Origin: Herbinix hemicellulosilytica
GTDB lineage: Bacteria > Bacillota > Clostridia > Lachnospirales > Lachnospiraceae
DNA: 64,000 nucleotides
Assembly (NCBI RefSeq): GCF_002904165.1
Contig: NZ_CVTD020000015.1
Coordinates: 248,001-312,000, forward strand
Reading direction: 5' to 3'
Both the position numbers and the translations under genes were made by a program. Below the pieces are notes generated by a model that was given only the letters and a program-made list of their open reading frames with translations, was not told where the DNA came from and did not search any database. Below are positions 44,845 through 54,382 of the stretch, one piece after another; within the stretch, counting starts at the first letter, position 1, and each line of letters opens with the position of its first letter.

Positions 44845-45792
44845 TTATACGACTGCCTGAAACTGTTTGTAAACCCCGAAATAATACTCTGCTGGCGTTT
44901 TGTAGTCTAACGACTGATGAGGTCTCCGGTTGTTATAATATTCAACATAATCCCTGGTAATCTGCCGGAGTTGGTGCCCTGTTTCGCAATCCTCAAGATA
45001 AAGCTTTTCCCACTTGTAAGATCGAAAGAAGCGCTCTATCCTTTGGTTATCCAGTGCTCTTCCTTTCCCATCCATTGAAATTTTTATATTGTTACTTTTT
45101 AGTAAGTTTATGTAATCATCACTGGTAAACTGTGAACCTTGGTCACTGTTCATAATTTCAGGTTTCCCGTACCGTTTGATCGCCTTTTTTATTGCCTCTA
45201 ATACAAATGTCCTTTCCAAAGTATTTGATAACTCAAATCCAACAATATACCGGGAATACCAGTCTATAATGGCTACCATGTACATAAAACCACGTTTCAT
45301 CCGGCAGTATGTTATGTCTATAGACCATACCTGGTTTGGATGATCAATATTCAAGCCTCTCAGCAAATACGGATACAAATACTTGCCATGCAGACGTTTG
45401 CTAAGATTAGGTCCAGGACAGAAACCATGGATCCCCATTTCCCTCATGTAACGCCGGGTTCGCTTTCGATTGATATGAATGTGATAATCCCGGTTCAGGA
45501 TATTCGTCATCCTGCGGTAGCCATACTCCGGATGAGCCGTGTAAATCTCATCAATAATACGCTTAATCAGGTATTCCTCATCATTTACTGGAACCGGCTT
45601 GTAGTAAAGGCTTGTACGGTTAATTCCCAACAGTTCGGCTTGCTTTGTGATGCTCAGTTTCTTTTCTTCTCTGTCAATCATCTTCATGCGGTCTTCACGG
45701 GACTTAGAGTCGGCCAGATTTTTTTTTAAGCCAGGCAACCTCATATGAAAGTTGTCCAATTTGCTTAAACAGTTCGTCCTTCTCCTTTTCAT
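44845..45792 (-). CDS. IS3-family transposase orfB (DDE domain), copy 1
   Basis: The frame has 315 codons. The productive part starts at about residue 25 (KKNLADSKSRED), reached by -1 frameshifting from orfA. It contains an HTH-like segment (LLGINRTSLYY), HTH_21 (YGYRRMTNILNRDY) and the rve integrase core with catalytic D in WSIDITY, D in NSDQGSQF and E in DNQRIERFFRS. The ORF is intact, so the copy is probably active. Its own upstream ATG lies inside orfA. Confidence 0.93.
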   Translation of the reverse strand: MKRRRTNCLSKLDNFHMRLPGLKKNLADSKSREDRMKMIDREEKKLSITKQAELLGINRTSLYYKPVPVNDEEYLIKRIIDEIYTAHPEYGYRRMTNILNRDYHIHINRKRTRRYMREMGIHGFCPGPNLSKRLHGKYLYPYLLRGLNIDHPNQVWSIDITYCRMKRGFMYMVAIIDWYSRYIVGFELSNTLERTFVLEAIKKAIKRYGKPEIMNSDQGSQFTSDDYINLLKSNNIKISMDGKGRALDNQRIERFFRSYKWEKLYLEDCETGHQLRQITRDYVEYYNNRRPHQSLDYKTPAEYYFGVYKQFQAVV

Positions 45793-45997
45793 ACGACTGT
45801 TTGACCTTCTCTACTTCATCAGTTTCCTTGCTGAAAACTCTGCCTGCATTGCTTATGAATTCTGCCTTCCAGCGACTTAGCTGGTTCGGATGTATTTCAT
45901 ATTCGGCAGCAATCTCATTCAGCGTTCTTTCTTCCCTTAAGACCTCAATCACTATTTTTGCTTTTTCTTCCGGTGTAAAATTTCTTCTCTTTTCCAT
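45704..45997 (-). CDS. IS3-family transposase orfA, copy 1
   Basis: The 97-residue DNA-binding protein has an HTH_Tnp_1 domain (RRNFTPEEKAKIVIEVLRE, LNEIAAEYEIHPNQLSRWK) followed by a leucine-zipper-like coiled coil (about 65-92). The end reads LKKKSGRL after the A9 slip site. The frameshift product OrfAB would have about 384 residues. Confidence 0.93.
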   Translation of the reverse strand: MEKRRNFTPEEKAKIVIEVLREERTLNEIAAEYEIHPNQLSRWKAEFISNAGRVFSKETDEVEKVKQSYEKEKDELFKQIGQLSYEVAWLKKKSGRL

Positions 45998-46055
45998 AGT
46001 TCCATTCTAACTTATTTTGGCCGTTTTGTCTGTCTTAATTTCTGGTATCATTATA

Positions 46056-47057
46056 TAATACACTAATAGTTATAGCTATAATACTTAATGGTATGTAATT
46101 AATTGCTTGATAATATTTCTCATCTACAACATAAGGAAACGCAAACCAGATAAATGCTATAAGTCCAATAGAAATTGGTGTTAATACTTTTATATAATTT
46201 CTTATAGCTTTACCAAATATTACACCTTTTTCCATGTTTGATCCTTTAATAGAAAATGCCATTTCCTGCCAAGCATATAAAAAACTTGTAGATACAAATG
46301 TCAAAATCATAGAAAATTTATTCGTAATAGCATACAAGCCATTCTGATGTAATCCTAATATATTTGTTACTGCTACTTTATTATAACTTGATAAAAACCA
46401 TACTCCTATATAATTTATACTTAATGGTAGAGCAAAGGCAAAAATTTTTTTTATTAATGAAATATTTATATTAATTAGTTTAAAATTCTTAAATAATTTC
46501 ATATTTAATTCTAAAATCAAAATTTGAATAATACTCGCAATTATATATGATAAAAAAAGTGAAGCATAGCCATAATTTAATACCTTTATGAAAATTACAT
46601 TAAATAAACCAGTAAATAAAGTTCCTATTACTCCACTTAATGCAAATAATCTACTCTTTGATAGACCTCTAGCAATATAGCTCATATATTGAACTATAGC
46701 ACTAAGTAAACCGTATAAAAATACTATAAATGCATTATCTATATTAACTATTAATGAAATTAACCAAAAACCAATTGTATATATTGTTGAAGAAATAATA
46801 AATATACACAAGCTATTATCAATAACTTTTTTATAATCTGTCTGCTCATAAATAAATCTTAAAGTAGCTCCACCTATATCCAAAAATATTATTAAAATTC
46901 CAATATTTAAGTATGTTATGATTATATCATAAGTCCCATAATCAGTTGGATTTAAATACTTAGTGTATAAAGGAACCAAAACAAGAGAAATCACTTTTGA
47001 TAAAGTATTCCCTAAAAAATATATTCCAGTTGATTTAAATAATTTTTTTAAATTCAT
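46056..47057 (-). pseudogene. wzx: wzx flippase, N-terminal fragment (cut by IS copy 1)
   Basis: The first 334 residues of a polysaccharide flippase begin FKSTGIYFLGNTLSKVISLVLVPLYTKYLNP, the typical Wzx/RfbX N-terminus, with about ten membrane segments. The frame runs six codons into the IS (YNDTRN) and stops. Wzx normally flips undecaprenyl-linked repeat units across the membrane. With the last segments missing, activity is unlikely. The gene is very AT-rich. Confidence 0.92.
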
Positions 47058-47075
47058 AGTCTATTCATTCCATTT

Positions 47076-48287
47076 CTACATATTATCTAGTATTCTTTCC
47101 AAGTCATTTTTCAATGTTGCAAAATCATGATTTTTTATTGATTGCAAGTAATTTTGCTTAACGATTTCTGTAGTATCTATTTCCCCTAATATTATTTTAT
47201 TTATTTTATTTGCAAGTTCAATATAATCCTTGTTTTTAAAAGTTATTGCCGTAATCCCATTTTTAGCAAATTCAGAAGTCTCAATAAAATCAGTTATTAA
47301 AATTGGTATTTTAGATATTCCCGCTTCGTATATTGGTCTTGATTGATGGGGTTTTGTTGATGGAAAAACCACTAAATCACAAGCTTTATAATATACTTCT
47401 GGATTTTTAGTTCTTTCTTTAAAAATAACTTTTTCTTTTAGATTATCTTTTTGATATATTTTATAAACAACATACTTTATATCTTTTTTTAATAATAGTC
47501 TTATTTTATCTTTAATGTTTTTATAATCTTTAAATCTTGGATGAATTAGACTATCAGTGTCATTTATAAATATAAGTTTTGCTGATTCATTAACATATTT
47601 CATTGCTTTCATAATTATATGAGCACCTTTTAATTTAGACATTCCGCCTAAATATAATACATATTTATAATTAGTATCTAAATTTAATTTTTTAATAGCT
47701 TCATCCTTCGATATACTAGTAAAAGAAGATACTTCAACTCTATCATATATCACTTCAGTTATAGCAGATATTTTTCCAGTTTCTTTTAAATCGTTTTTAG
47801 AAATAAATACAACTTTATCAAACCACTTAGATAATCCTAACTTAATAATTTTACTTCTTAAACCAATTAAGCCTTTTTGGTATGTTTCTCTATGAAAACA
47901 AATACTTTTAAGATTTAATTTTTTTATAATTCTGCCTAACCAAAATAAAGTCATTGAATTTATAATGACTATATCTGGTTTAGTATTTTTTATATAATTT
48001 TCCATAACTCTATAATCTTTAAGTATTTCTATAATATTTTTTAATGTTTTTATTGATAATGCGTGTTCAATACCACCATTATAATGATTAAAGATTTTTG
48101 GAGAATTTCTTAATGGAATTACTTCACAATCCTCATTTTTAAGGATTTCTATCATTTCACACGGATTATCTGGACATAATACAATTACTTTATATTTCTG
48201 CTTATCAATTGACTTAATTATATGTAATAAACTAACACCAGCTCCTCCTATTATCCCAGAATGATGAATAATTAATAGTCTTTTCAT
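47076..48287 (-). CDS. Glycosyltransferase family 4
   Basis: The 403-residue GT-B protein starts with LLIIHHSGIIGGAGVSLLHIIKSI, the acceptor-side glycine loop. In the C-terminal half it has VLYLGGMSKLKGAHIIMKAMKYV and the PVYYKACDLVVFPSTKPHQSRPIYEAG-like donor-binding motif with a conserved glutamate (about 320-335). It would add one sugar of the repeat unit on the cytoplasmic face. Donor and linkage cannot be told. GAGG lies about 12 nt before the ATG. It is 18 nt upstream of wzx. Confidence 0.88.
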   Translation of the reverse strand: MKRLLIIHHSGIIGGAGVSLLHIIKSIDKQKYKVIVLCPDNPCEMIEILKNEDCEVIPLRNSPKIFNHYNGGIEHALSIKTLKNIIEILKDYRVMENYIKNTKPDIVIINSMTLFWLGRIIKKLNLKSICFHRETYQKGLIGLRSKIIKLGLSKWFDKVVFISKNDLKETGKISAITEVIYDRVEVSSFTSISKDEAIKKLNLDTNYKYVLYLGGMSKLKGAHIIMKAMKYVNESAKLIFINDTDSLIHPRFKDYKNIKDKIRLLLKKDIKYVVYKIYQKDNLKEKVIFKERTKNPEVYYKACDLVVFPSTKPHQSRPIYEAGISKIPILITDFIETSEFAKNGITAITFKNKDYIELANKINKIILGEIDTTEIVKQNYLQSIKNHDFATLKNDLERILDNM

Positions 48288-48326
48288 ATCGAAATCGTCC
48301 TCTCATAATACAAGAGTTAAATCTTT

Positions 48327-49454
48327 TTAAAATCTACCCCAAACAAAACGATTTATATAATCAGTATAAGATATTATAATTCTTAAAACTTTATCTGATA
48401 CATTAGGAATGTTATAATCCTTAACAAGTCTTATAGTTCCTTTCTCTTGAGTTTCCAATACTTTCAATCCTTGAAGAATTCTTTCTTTTTTAAGCCCAAC
48501 CATCATTACAATGGCTTCTTCCATAGCTTCTGGTCTTTCATGGGCCTGTCTTATATTTAATGCTTTAAGTCCAAGTATAGATGCTTCTTCACTTATTGTT
48601 CCACTATCACTTAAAACAGCTTTTGCATTAATCTGCAGCTTGACATAATCATTAAAACCAAGAGGTTTTAAAGTTTTTATAAGAGGATTTAATTGGACTC
48701 CTTTAGCTTCAATCATTTTTCTTGTCCTCGGGTGAGTACTGAATATTAAAGGTAATTGATATATCTCTGCTACCGTATTAAGGCTATCAATTAAATCATT
48801 AAAATTAACTTCAGAGTTAATATTTTCTTCTCGATGTGCTGAAACTACAAAATATTTACCTACTTCAAGACCTAATCTTTCGAGAACATCTGATTTTTCT
48901 ATGTCTTCTCTTCTTGAATTTAGTACCTCATACATAGGACTTCCGGTCTTAATTATCCTGTCTGCCGGAATTCCTTCACTAATTAAATAATCTCTTGCAA
49001 TATCACTATATGTAAGGTTAATGTCAGCAATATGATCAACTATTTTTCTGTTAGTCTCCTCAGGGACTCTCTGATCAAAGCATCTGTTGCCTGCTTCCAT
49101 ATGAAAGATAGGAATATGTCTTCTCTTTGCAGCAATGGCACACAAACAACTATTTGTGTCTCCCAACACAAGAAATGCATCCGGTTTTACTTCATCCATT
49201 ATTGGATCGATTTTTATCAGAATATTTCCTATGGTTTCAACTGCCGTACCCGTAGCAGCGTTAAGGAAATAATCAGGTTTTCTAAGCTTTAAATCTTTAA
49301 AAAATATTTCATTTAATTCATAATCATAATTCTGTCCTGTATGAACAAGTATATGTTCAACTGCTTCTGACTCATCCAATTTGTTAATTACAGCAGAAAG
49401 TCTTATAATTTCCGGTCTTGTTCCCACAACAGTCATTACCTTTAATTTTTTCAT
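48327..49454 (-). CDS. capG: UDP-N-acetylglucosamine 2-epimerase, CapG/FnlC type
   Basis: The 375-residue non-hydrolysing epimerase has the family signatures VGTRPEIIRLSAVI, VHTGQNYDYELNEIFF, DTNSCLCAIAAKRR, FHMEAGNRCFDQRVPEETNR, SAHREENIN and LSDSGTISEEA. Because it directly follows capE and capF, it most likely performs the last step to UDP-L-FucNAc rather than making UDP-ManNAc. GGAGG lies 8 nt before the ATG, and the gap to capF is 3 nt. Confidence 0.92.
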   Translation of the reverse strand: MKKLKVMTVVGTRPEIIRLSAVINKLDESEAVEHILVHTGQNYDYELNEIFFKDLKLRKPDYFLNAATGTAVETIGNILIKIDPIMDEVKPDAFLVLGDTNSCLCAIAAKRRHIPIFHMEAGNRCFDQRVPEETNRKIVDHIADINLTYSDIARDYLISEGIPADRIIKTGSPMYEVLNSRREDIEKSDVLERLGLEVGKYFVVSAHREENINSEVNFNDLIDSLNTVAEIYQLPLIFSTHPRTRKMIEAKGVQLNPLIKTLKPLGFNDYVKLQINAKAVLSDSGTISEEASILGLKALNIRQAHERPEAMEEAIVMMVGLKKERILQGLKVLETQEKGTIRLVKDYNIPNVSDKVLRIIISYTDYINRFVWGRF

Positions 49455-49457
49455 AAG

Positions 49458-50567
49458 TTAAACCTCCATATAGTAAGTATCCGGCTTTTCCGGATCAAAT
49501 GGTTCATTGGCCCACATAATTGTAACCATATCCGTATCACCTAAATTTTCAATATTATGAGTGTATCCTGTCGGTATATCAATAATTTGCAGCTTATCTC
49601 CACTTACATAATATTCTATTACTTCATCTGAATCAATTTTTCTGAAACGTATAACTCCTTTACCGCTTACTACAAGGAACTTCTCAATTTTAGTATGATG
49701 CCAGTGATTACCTTTTGTTATACCGGGTTTAGATATATTAACCGAAACCTGTCCTCTGTCAGGTGTTCTGATAAACTCAGTAAATGACCCTCTGTTATCA
49801 ATATTCATTTTCAGTTCATAACCGAATTTATCTTCCGGCAAATAACTCAGATAAGTACTATATAGTTTTTTTGTAAAATCATCAGACATATCAGGTATTG
49901 ACAATTCTTCCCTGCTTTTTTTAAAAGAATATAATAATCGTACGATTTCTCCCAGCGAAACTCTATATACTATCGGAACTTCACAAAAATAACCTTTTCT
50001 GTTTTCTTTCCCTTCGAGAGCATTTATTAATTCATTCACAACATCATCTATATATACTAAACTAAGTACAACATTGGGATCATTTACTGTAATAGGCAGA
50101 TCACGGGCGATATTGTAGCAAAACGTAGCAATTGCACTGTTATAGTTGGGTCTGCACCATTTACCGAATACATTAGGAAATCTATATATTAATATTTTAG
50201 CCCCTGTCTCCTTGCTATAATTTATAAGTATATCTTCACCTGCTTTCTTACTTTTCCCATACAGGTTATCCAGTTCTGCCTGAATGGATGAAGATATCAT
50301 TATCGGACAGTTGTTTTTATGATTTTTTAGAATATCCAGAAGAGTTGATATAAAACCGGCATTCCCTTTCATATAATCATCCTGATCCTTAGGCCGGTTT
50401 ATCCCAGCAAGATGAAAGATAAAATCAGCTTCCCTGCAGTATTCCTCTAATTCATAAATATCCGAATCAATATCGTATTCATATATATCCGTATACTTTC
50501 TGTTTTTTAGTTCAGCTACAAGATTTTTGCCTATAAACCCTTTTGCTCCTGTTACAAGTATTTTCAT
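49458..50567 (-). CDS. capF: CapF/FnlB-type UDP-sugar reductase with C-terminal cupin
   Basis: The 369-residue bifunctional enzyme has an N-terminal NAD(P) SDR domain (ILVTGAKGFIGKNLVAELK, HLAGINRP, SYK-type active site YGKSKKAGE). Its C-terminal cupin has GNHWHHTKIEKFLVVSGKG and metal-binding histidines. It acts in the second step of UDP-L-FucNAc synthesis, as S. aureus CapF does: epimerisation then reduction of the keto sugar. ATG 50567 gives the canonical N-terminus; the frame opens 9 codons earlier without a ribosome binding site. Confidence 0.92.
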   Translation of the reverse strand: MKILVTGAKGFIGKNLVAELKNRKYTDIYEYDIDSDIYELEEYCREADFIFHLAGINRPKDQDDYMKGNAGFISTLLDILKNHKNNCPIMISSSIQAELDNLYGKSKKAGEDILINYSKETGAKILIYRFPNVFGKWCRPNYNSAIATFCYNIARDLPITVNDPNVVLSLVYIDDVVNELINALEGKENRKGYFCEVPIVYRVSLGEIVRLLYSFKKSREELSIPDMSDDFTKKLYSTYLSYLPEDKFGYELKMNIDNRGSFTEFIRTPDRGQVSVNISKPGITKGNHWHHTKIEKFLVVSGKGVIRFRKIDSDEVIEYYVSGDKLQIIDIPTGYTHNIENLGDTDMVTIMWANEPFDPEKPDTYYMEV

Positions 50568-50590
50568 ATCCCATGTCTGCCTTTCATAGT

Positions 50591-51631
50591 TCATTTAATG
50601 TAGAAGTTATTTTTTGAGTTATATGCTTCTAGTTCATTTCTTACATATTCAAGTGATAAAAGTTTTTCTTTAATCTGCTCAACGTTTAACCTTTCGGTAT
50701 TATCAGAATTATATTCCACATCTATTGATAATTTTTCAGATCCTTCAACAAAATACTTATCGTAATTTAAGTCTCTTTTATCTGCGGGTACTCTGAAGAA
50801 ATTACCCATATCCACAGCCTTAATATATTCTTCTTTTGTAAGAAGTGTTTCGTATCTCTTTTCCCCGTGACGGGTACCTATAATTTTTATTTCATTATCA
50901 GCATTAAACAGTTCTTTTATTGCTTGTGCAAGATCTCCTATTGTTGAAGCAGGTGCCTTTTGAACAATAATATCACCTGTTTCAGCGTTTTCAAACGCAT
51001 ATACTACAAGTTCCACTGCTTCTTCTAAACTCATTAAAAACCGTGTCATATTCGGATTGGTCACGGTTAATGGTTGTCCATTCTTTATTTGCTCTATAAA
51101 TAATGGAATAACAGACCCTCTTGAGGCCATGACATTACCATATCTTGTTCCGCAAATAAGAGTTTTATCCGGATCAACAGTTTTTGACTTAGCTATAAAC
51201 ACTTTTTCCATCATTGCTTTTGAAATTCCCATGGCATTTATGGGATAAGCAGCCTTATCCGTAGAAAGACATACAACTTTCCTTACACCGTACTCAATAG
51301 CTGCAGTTAACACATTATCTGTACCTATAATATTGGTTTTAACTGCTTCTAACGGGAAAAACTCACATGAAGGGACCTGTTTAAGAGCTGCAGCATGAAA
51401 TATATAATCAACTCCGTGCATGGCATTTTTTACCGACTGAATATCTCTTACATCCCCTATATAAAACTTTAGCTTATCATTTTTATAAAATCTTCTCATG
51501 TCATCCTGTTTTTTCTCATCACGAGAAAATATACGAATTTCTTTTATATGCGTACTTAAAAATCTTTTAGTTACAGCATTACCAAATGAACCAGTACCTC
51601 CGGTTATTAATAAAACTTTATTATCAAACAT
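50591..51631 (-). CDS. capE: CapE/FnlA-type UDP-GlcNAc 4,6-dehydratase/5-epimerase
   Basis: The 346-residue SDR starts the UDP-L-FucNAc pathway from UDP-GlcNAc. It has the NAD site ITGGTGSFGNAVTKRFL, IFHAAALKQVPSCEFFP, and VCLSTDKAAYPINAMGISKAMME, where the usual YxxxK tyrosine is replaced by methionine as in CapE. C-terminal CxxT-type FnlA features follow. ATG 51631 is 5 nt after GGAGG; the ATG at 51643 overlaps it. It overlaps the end of wzy by 8 nt. Confidence 0.93.
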   Translation of the reverse strand: MFDNKVLLITGGTGSFGNAVTKRFLSTHIKEIRIFSRDEKKQDDMRRFYKNDKLKFYIGDVRDIQSVKNAMHGVDYIFHAAALKQVPSCEFFPLEAVKTNIIGTDNVLTAAIEYGVRKVVCLSTDKAAYPINAMGISKAMMEKVFIAKSKTVDPDKTLICGTRYGNVMASRGSVIPLFIEQIKNGQPLTVTNPNMTRFLMSLEEAVELVVYAFENAETGDIIVQKAPASTIGDLAQAIKELFNADNEIKIIGTRHGEKRYETLLTKEEYIKAVDMGNFFRVPADKRDLNYDKYFVEGSEKLSIDVEYNSDNTERLNVEQIKEKLLSLEYVRNELEAYNSKNNFYIK

Positions 51632-52238
51632 TTTTTCCTCCATTATATAATAAATTATATTGATTTTTATTTATACTTAAATATTGCTTATAATTGCTAA
51701 ATCCATAAGCAAATAATACATTTGTTATAAGACTAAATGAAAGATTTGATCCAATAAATAATACATTATATAATATAAATATTATAAATGAATTAAATAA
51801 ATTTCGTCCTATTAACTTACAAAGTTTACATATTCCTATCATCCATAAAATTATAAATATCAAACCATATTGTGCTAATTGAATTAATAGTGTATTAGTA
51901 TTATGTTCAGTATAAAATCCAAGTATTTGGTATGCTAAAGGAGCAAAATTATATTCAACATTTGATAAACCAACTCCCCAAATAGGTGATTCCATAAAAA
52001 GTCTTAAATTAACCAGAATAGAAGCTATTCTAGCACTAGTTGAATTTCTTGTACTATCAAACAATTTGCCAAAAACAGAACCGTACCCTTCTTTAAATAA
52101 TAAGTCTGTAAAAAGGCTTAAATAAGTAAATGAAAGAATAAATATCATTATAAAAGCAATCTTTATATTCCTATCACTTCTAAAATTACTTTTCTTATTT
52201 GCATATAAAAAAATAATAAACATTAAAGCTATATATCC
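51624..52238 (-). pseudogene. wzy: wzy polymerase, C-terminal fragment (cut by IS copy 2)
   Basis: About 203 residues begin YIALMFIIFLYANKK, with a large extracytoplasmic loop (LRLFMESPIWGVGLSNVEYNF, TEHNTNTLLIQLAQYG) typical of O-antigen polymerases and ligases, then membrane segments. Joined to 53686-54369 with one TCC duplication removed, the frame reads ...FSTTGYIALMF..., giving an intact polymerase of about 431 residues. Confidence 0.9.
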
Positions 52239-52296
52239 TATAATGATACCAGAAATTAAGACAGACAAAACGGCCAAAATAAGTTAGAATGGAACT

Positions 52297-52590
52297 ATGG
52301 AAAAGAGAAGAAATTTTACACCGGAAGAAAAAGCAAAAATAGTGATTGAGGTCTTAAGGGAAGAAAGAACGCTGAATGAGATTGCTGCCGAATATGAAAT
52401 ACATCCGAACCAGCTAAGTCGCTGGAAGGCAGAATTCATAAGCAATGCAGGCAGAGTTTTCAGCAAGGAAACTGATGAAGTAGAGAAGGTCAAACAGTCG
52501 TATGAAAAGGAGAAGGACGAACTGTTTAAGCAAATTGGACAACTTTCATATGAGGTTGCCTGGCTTAAAAAAAAATCTGGCCGACTCTAA
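52297..52590 (+). CDS. IS3-family transposase orfA, copy 2
   Basis: Identical in sequence to the copy 1 orfA product. The start ATG is 58 nt from the IS tip. Here it is transcribed against the polysaccharide locus. Confidence 0.93.
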   Translation: MEKRRNFTPEEKAKIVIEVLREERTLNEIAAEYEIHPNQLSRWKAEFISNAGRVFSKETDEVEKVKQSYEKEKDELFKQIGQLSYEVAWLKKKSGRL

Positions 52591-53449
52591 GTCCCGTGAA
52601 GACCGCATGAAGATGATTGACAGAGAAGAAAAGAAACTGAGCATCACAAAGCAAGCCGAACTGTTGGGAATTAACCGTACAAGCCTTTACTACAAGCCGG
52701 TTCCAGTAAATGATGAGGAATACCTGATTAAGCGTATTATTGATGAGATTTACACGGCTCATCCGGAGTATGGCTACCGCAGGATGACGAATATCCTGAA
52801 CCGGGATTATCACATTCATATCAATCGAAAGCGAACCCGGCGTTACATGAGGGAAATGGGGATCCATGGTTTCTGTCCTGGACCTAATCTTAGCAAACGT
52901 CTGCATGGCAAGTATTTGTATCCGTATTTGCTGAGAGGCTTGAATATTGATCATCCAAACCAGGTATGGTCTATAGACATAACATACTGCCGGATGAAAC
53001 GTGGTTTTATGTACATGGTAGCCATTATAGACTGGTATTCCCGGTATATTGTTGGATTTGAGTTATCAAATACTTTGGAAAGGACATTTGTATTAGAGGC
53101 AATAAAAAAGGCGATCAAACGGTACGGGAAACCTGAAATTATGAACAGTGACCAAGGTTCACAGTTTACCAGTGATGATTACATAAACTTACTAAAAAGT
53201 AACAATATAAAAATTTCAATGGATGGGAAAGGAAGAGCACTGGATAACCAAAGGATAGAGCGCTTCTTTCGATCTTACAAGTGGGAAAAGCTTTATCTTG
53301 AGGATTGCGAAACAGGGCACCAACTCCGGCAGATTACCAGGGATTATGTTGAATATTATAACAACCGGAGACCTCATCAGTCGTTAGACTACAAAACGCC
53401 AGCAGAGTATTATTTCGGGGTTTACAAACAGTTTCAGGCAGTCGTATAA
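52502..53449 (+). CDS. IS3-family transposase orfB, copy 2
   Basis: Identical to copy 1 orfB, with the D-D-E catalytic residues intact. It overlaps orfA by 89 nt and is expressed through the A9 slip. Confidence 0.93.
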   Translation: MKRRRTNCLSKLDNFHMRLPGLKKNLADSKSREDRMKMIDREEKKLSITKQAELLGINRTSLYYKPVPVNDEEYLIKRIIDEIYTAHPEYGYRRMTNILNRDYHIHINRKRTRRYMREMGIHGFCPGPNLSKRLHGKYLYPYLLRGLNIDHPNQVWSIDITYCRMKRGFMYMVAIIDWYSRYIVGFELSNTLERTFVLEAIKKAIKRYGKPEIMNSDQGSQFTSDDYINLLKSNNIKISMDGKGRALDNQRIERFFRSYKWEKLYLEDCETGHQLRQITRDYVEYYNNRRPHQSLDYKTPAEYYFGVYKQFQAVV

Positions 53450-53685
53450 AACCTTGGGGCTCTGCCCCAAACCCCGTCCTCGCCGGAAGGCAGCCGGTCT
53501 GTCATGACAGACCGGAAAGAAAAATGATGTATGTGTATTGGATGTCAAGGGTCAAGATGAACTCGCTTACGCTCGCCCTTGACATCCTCAGACATAGTAA
53601 ATAAATGTAAAATATAGAAATTTAAAGAAAGGAGAATCTAACTTAGAAAAGCTGAAAAATTGTCTTGACAATGGGGGGCATTATA

Positions 53686-54369
53686 TCCAGTTGTCGAAAA
53701 TGTTGTTAATAATGCTATTAAATAAATAATTTGTGTTTTTAATTTAGGATTATGAATAATAAACATTTGAAATAAAAGAGCAACAATTAAGTATAATTGA
53801 AATACTCCCGGTTCCCTAAATAAACCGTAATTTCTATGAAATCCTCCATGATTTACACTAATATTAGTTAATAGTAAAGTGTAAAAAGCATTATTGGCGC
53901 TATTATATATAATAGGCAAATACTTTAATATTTGACTAAAACTAATAGATATAAAATAACCAATTAATGAAAATACAGCAAGTACTTCCATTATTTTATC
54001 ATATAATATAGCAAATCTATGTAATGGTATTTTTAATGATAAAAACATACCAATAACTAAAATACCACATCTATAAAAATAGCCAAATCTGAAATCATTA
54101 TTAATCAAACTTGTAAACATTATTAAAATTGATAAAGTTATTGTGATAAAAAATAAATTAGTATTTACTTTTTTCTTTTTTATCAAATAGTTTAATATAA
54201 GATAAAAAAATAATAAAATAATTATACAGTACTTAATTTTTATAAATTGAGTGTTTTTATTTGTACCAAATAAAATAGTATCATCTGATATTACTATAGT
54301 AATTAAAACAATTAATAAATCAATATAATCTTTTAATTTATTTTTTACATTAAAATTAACTGATTCCAC
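53686..54369 (-). pseudogene. wzy: wzy polymerase, N-terminal fragment (cut by IS copy 2)
   Basis: The first 228 residues (GTG start, GGGTGA 6 nt upstream) hold six or seven membrane segments of an O-antigen-polymerase-like protein. The segment ends HGGFHRNYGLFREPGVFQLY, a loop rich in conserved R, H and E that is typical of Wzy-type enzymes. The frame runs 15 codons into the IS and stops. Wzy links flipped repeat units into polymer outside the membrane. Confidence 0.9.
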
Positions 54370-54382
54370 AGTTCTTCACCCA

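Larger units (their letters stand above)
44609..46055 (-). mobile_element. IS3-family insertion sequence, copy 1, in wzx
   Basis: The element is 1447 bp, flanked by a 3-bp duplication TAA (44606-44608 and 46056-46058). Its ends are imperfect inverted repeats of about 25 bp, starting TATAATG on both sides and sharing AAGACA at positions 20-25. It carries orfA and orfB in overlapping frames, joined by a -1 slip on nine As (45719-45727 as T9 on the plus strand), and a noncoding tail of about 235 bp with strong hairpins. It is transcribed in the same direction as the polysaccharide locus. Confidence 0.95.
52239..53685 (+). mobile_element. IS3-family insertion sequence, copy 2, in wzy (opposite orientation)
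   Basis: The same 1447-bp element as copy 1, inverted, is flanked by TCC (52236-52238 and 53686-53688). Its translations match copies 1 and 3 in every listed frame. The slip site is A9 at 52567-52575. The left tip is TATAATG. The right end carries TTGACA (53665-53670) facing outward, 15 nt from the tip. Confidence 0.95.

Noticed and set aside
45340-45729. 129-codon antisense ORF inside the IS, present in all copies
   Set aside because: It recurs only because the IS is repeated, and it overlaps the DDE core on the other strand.
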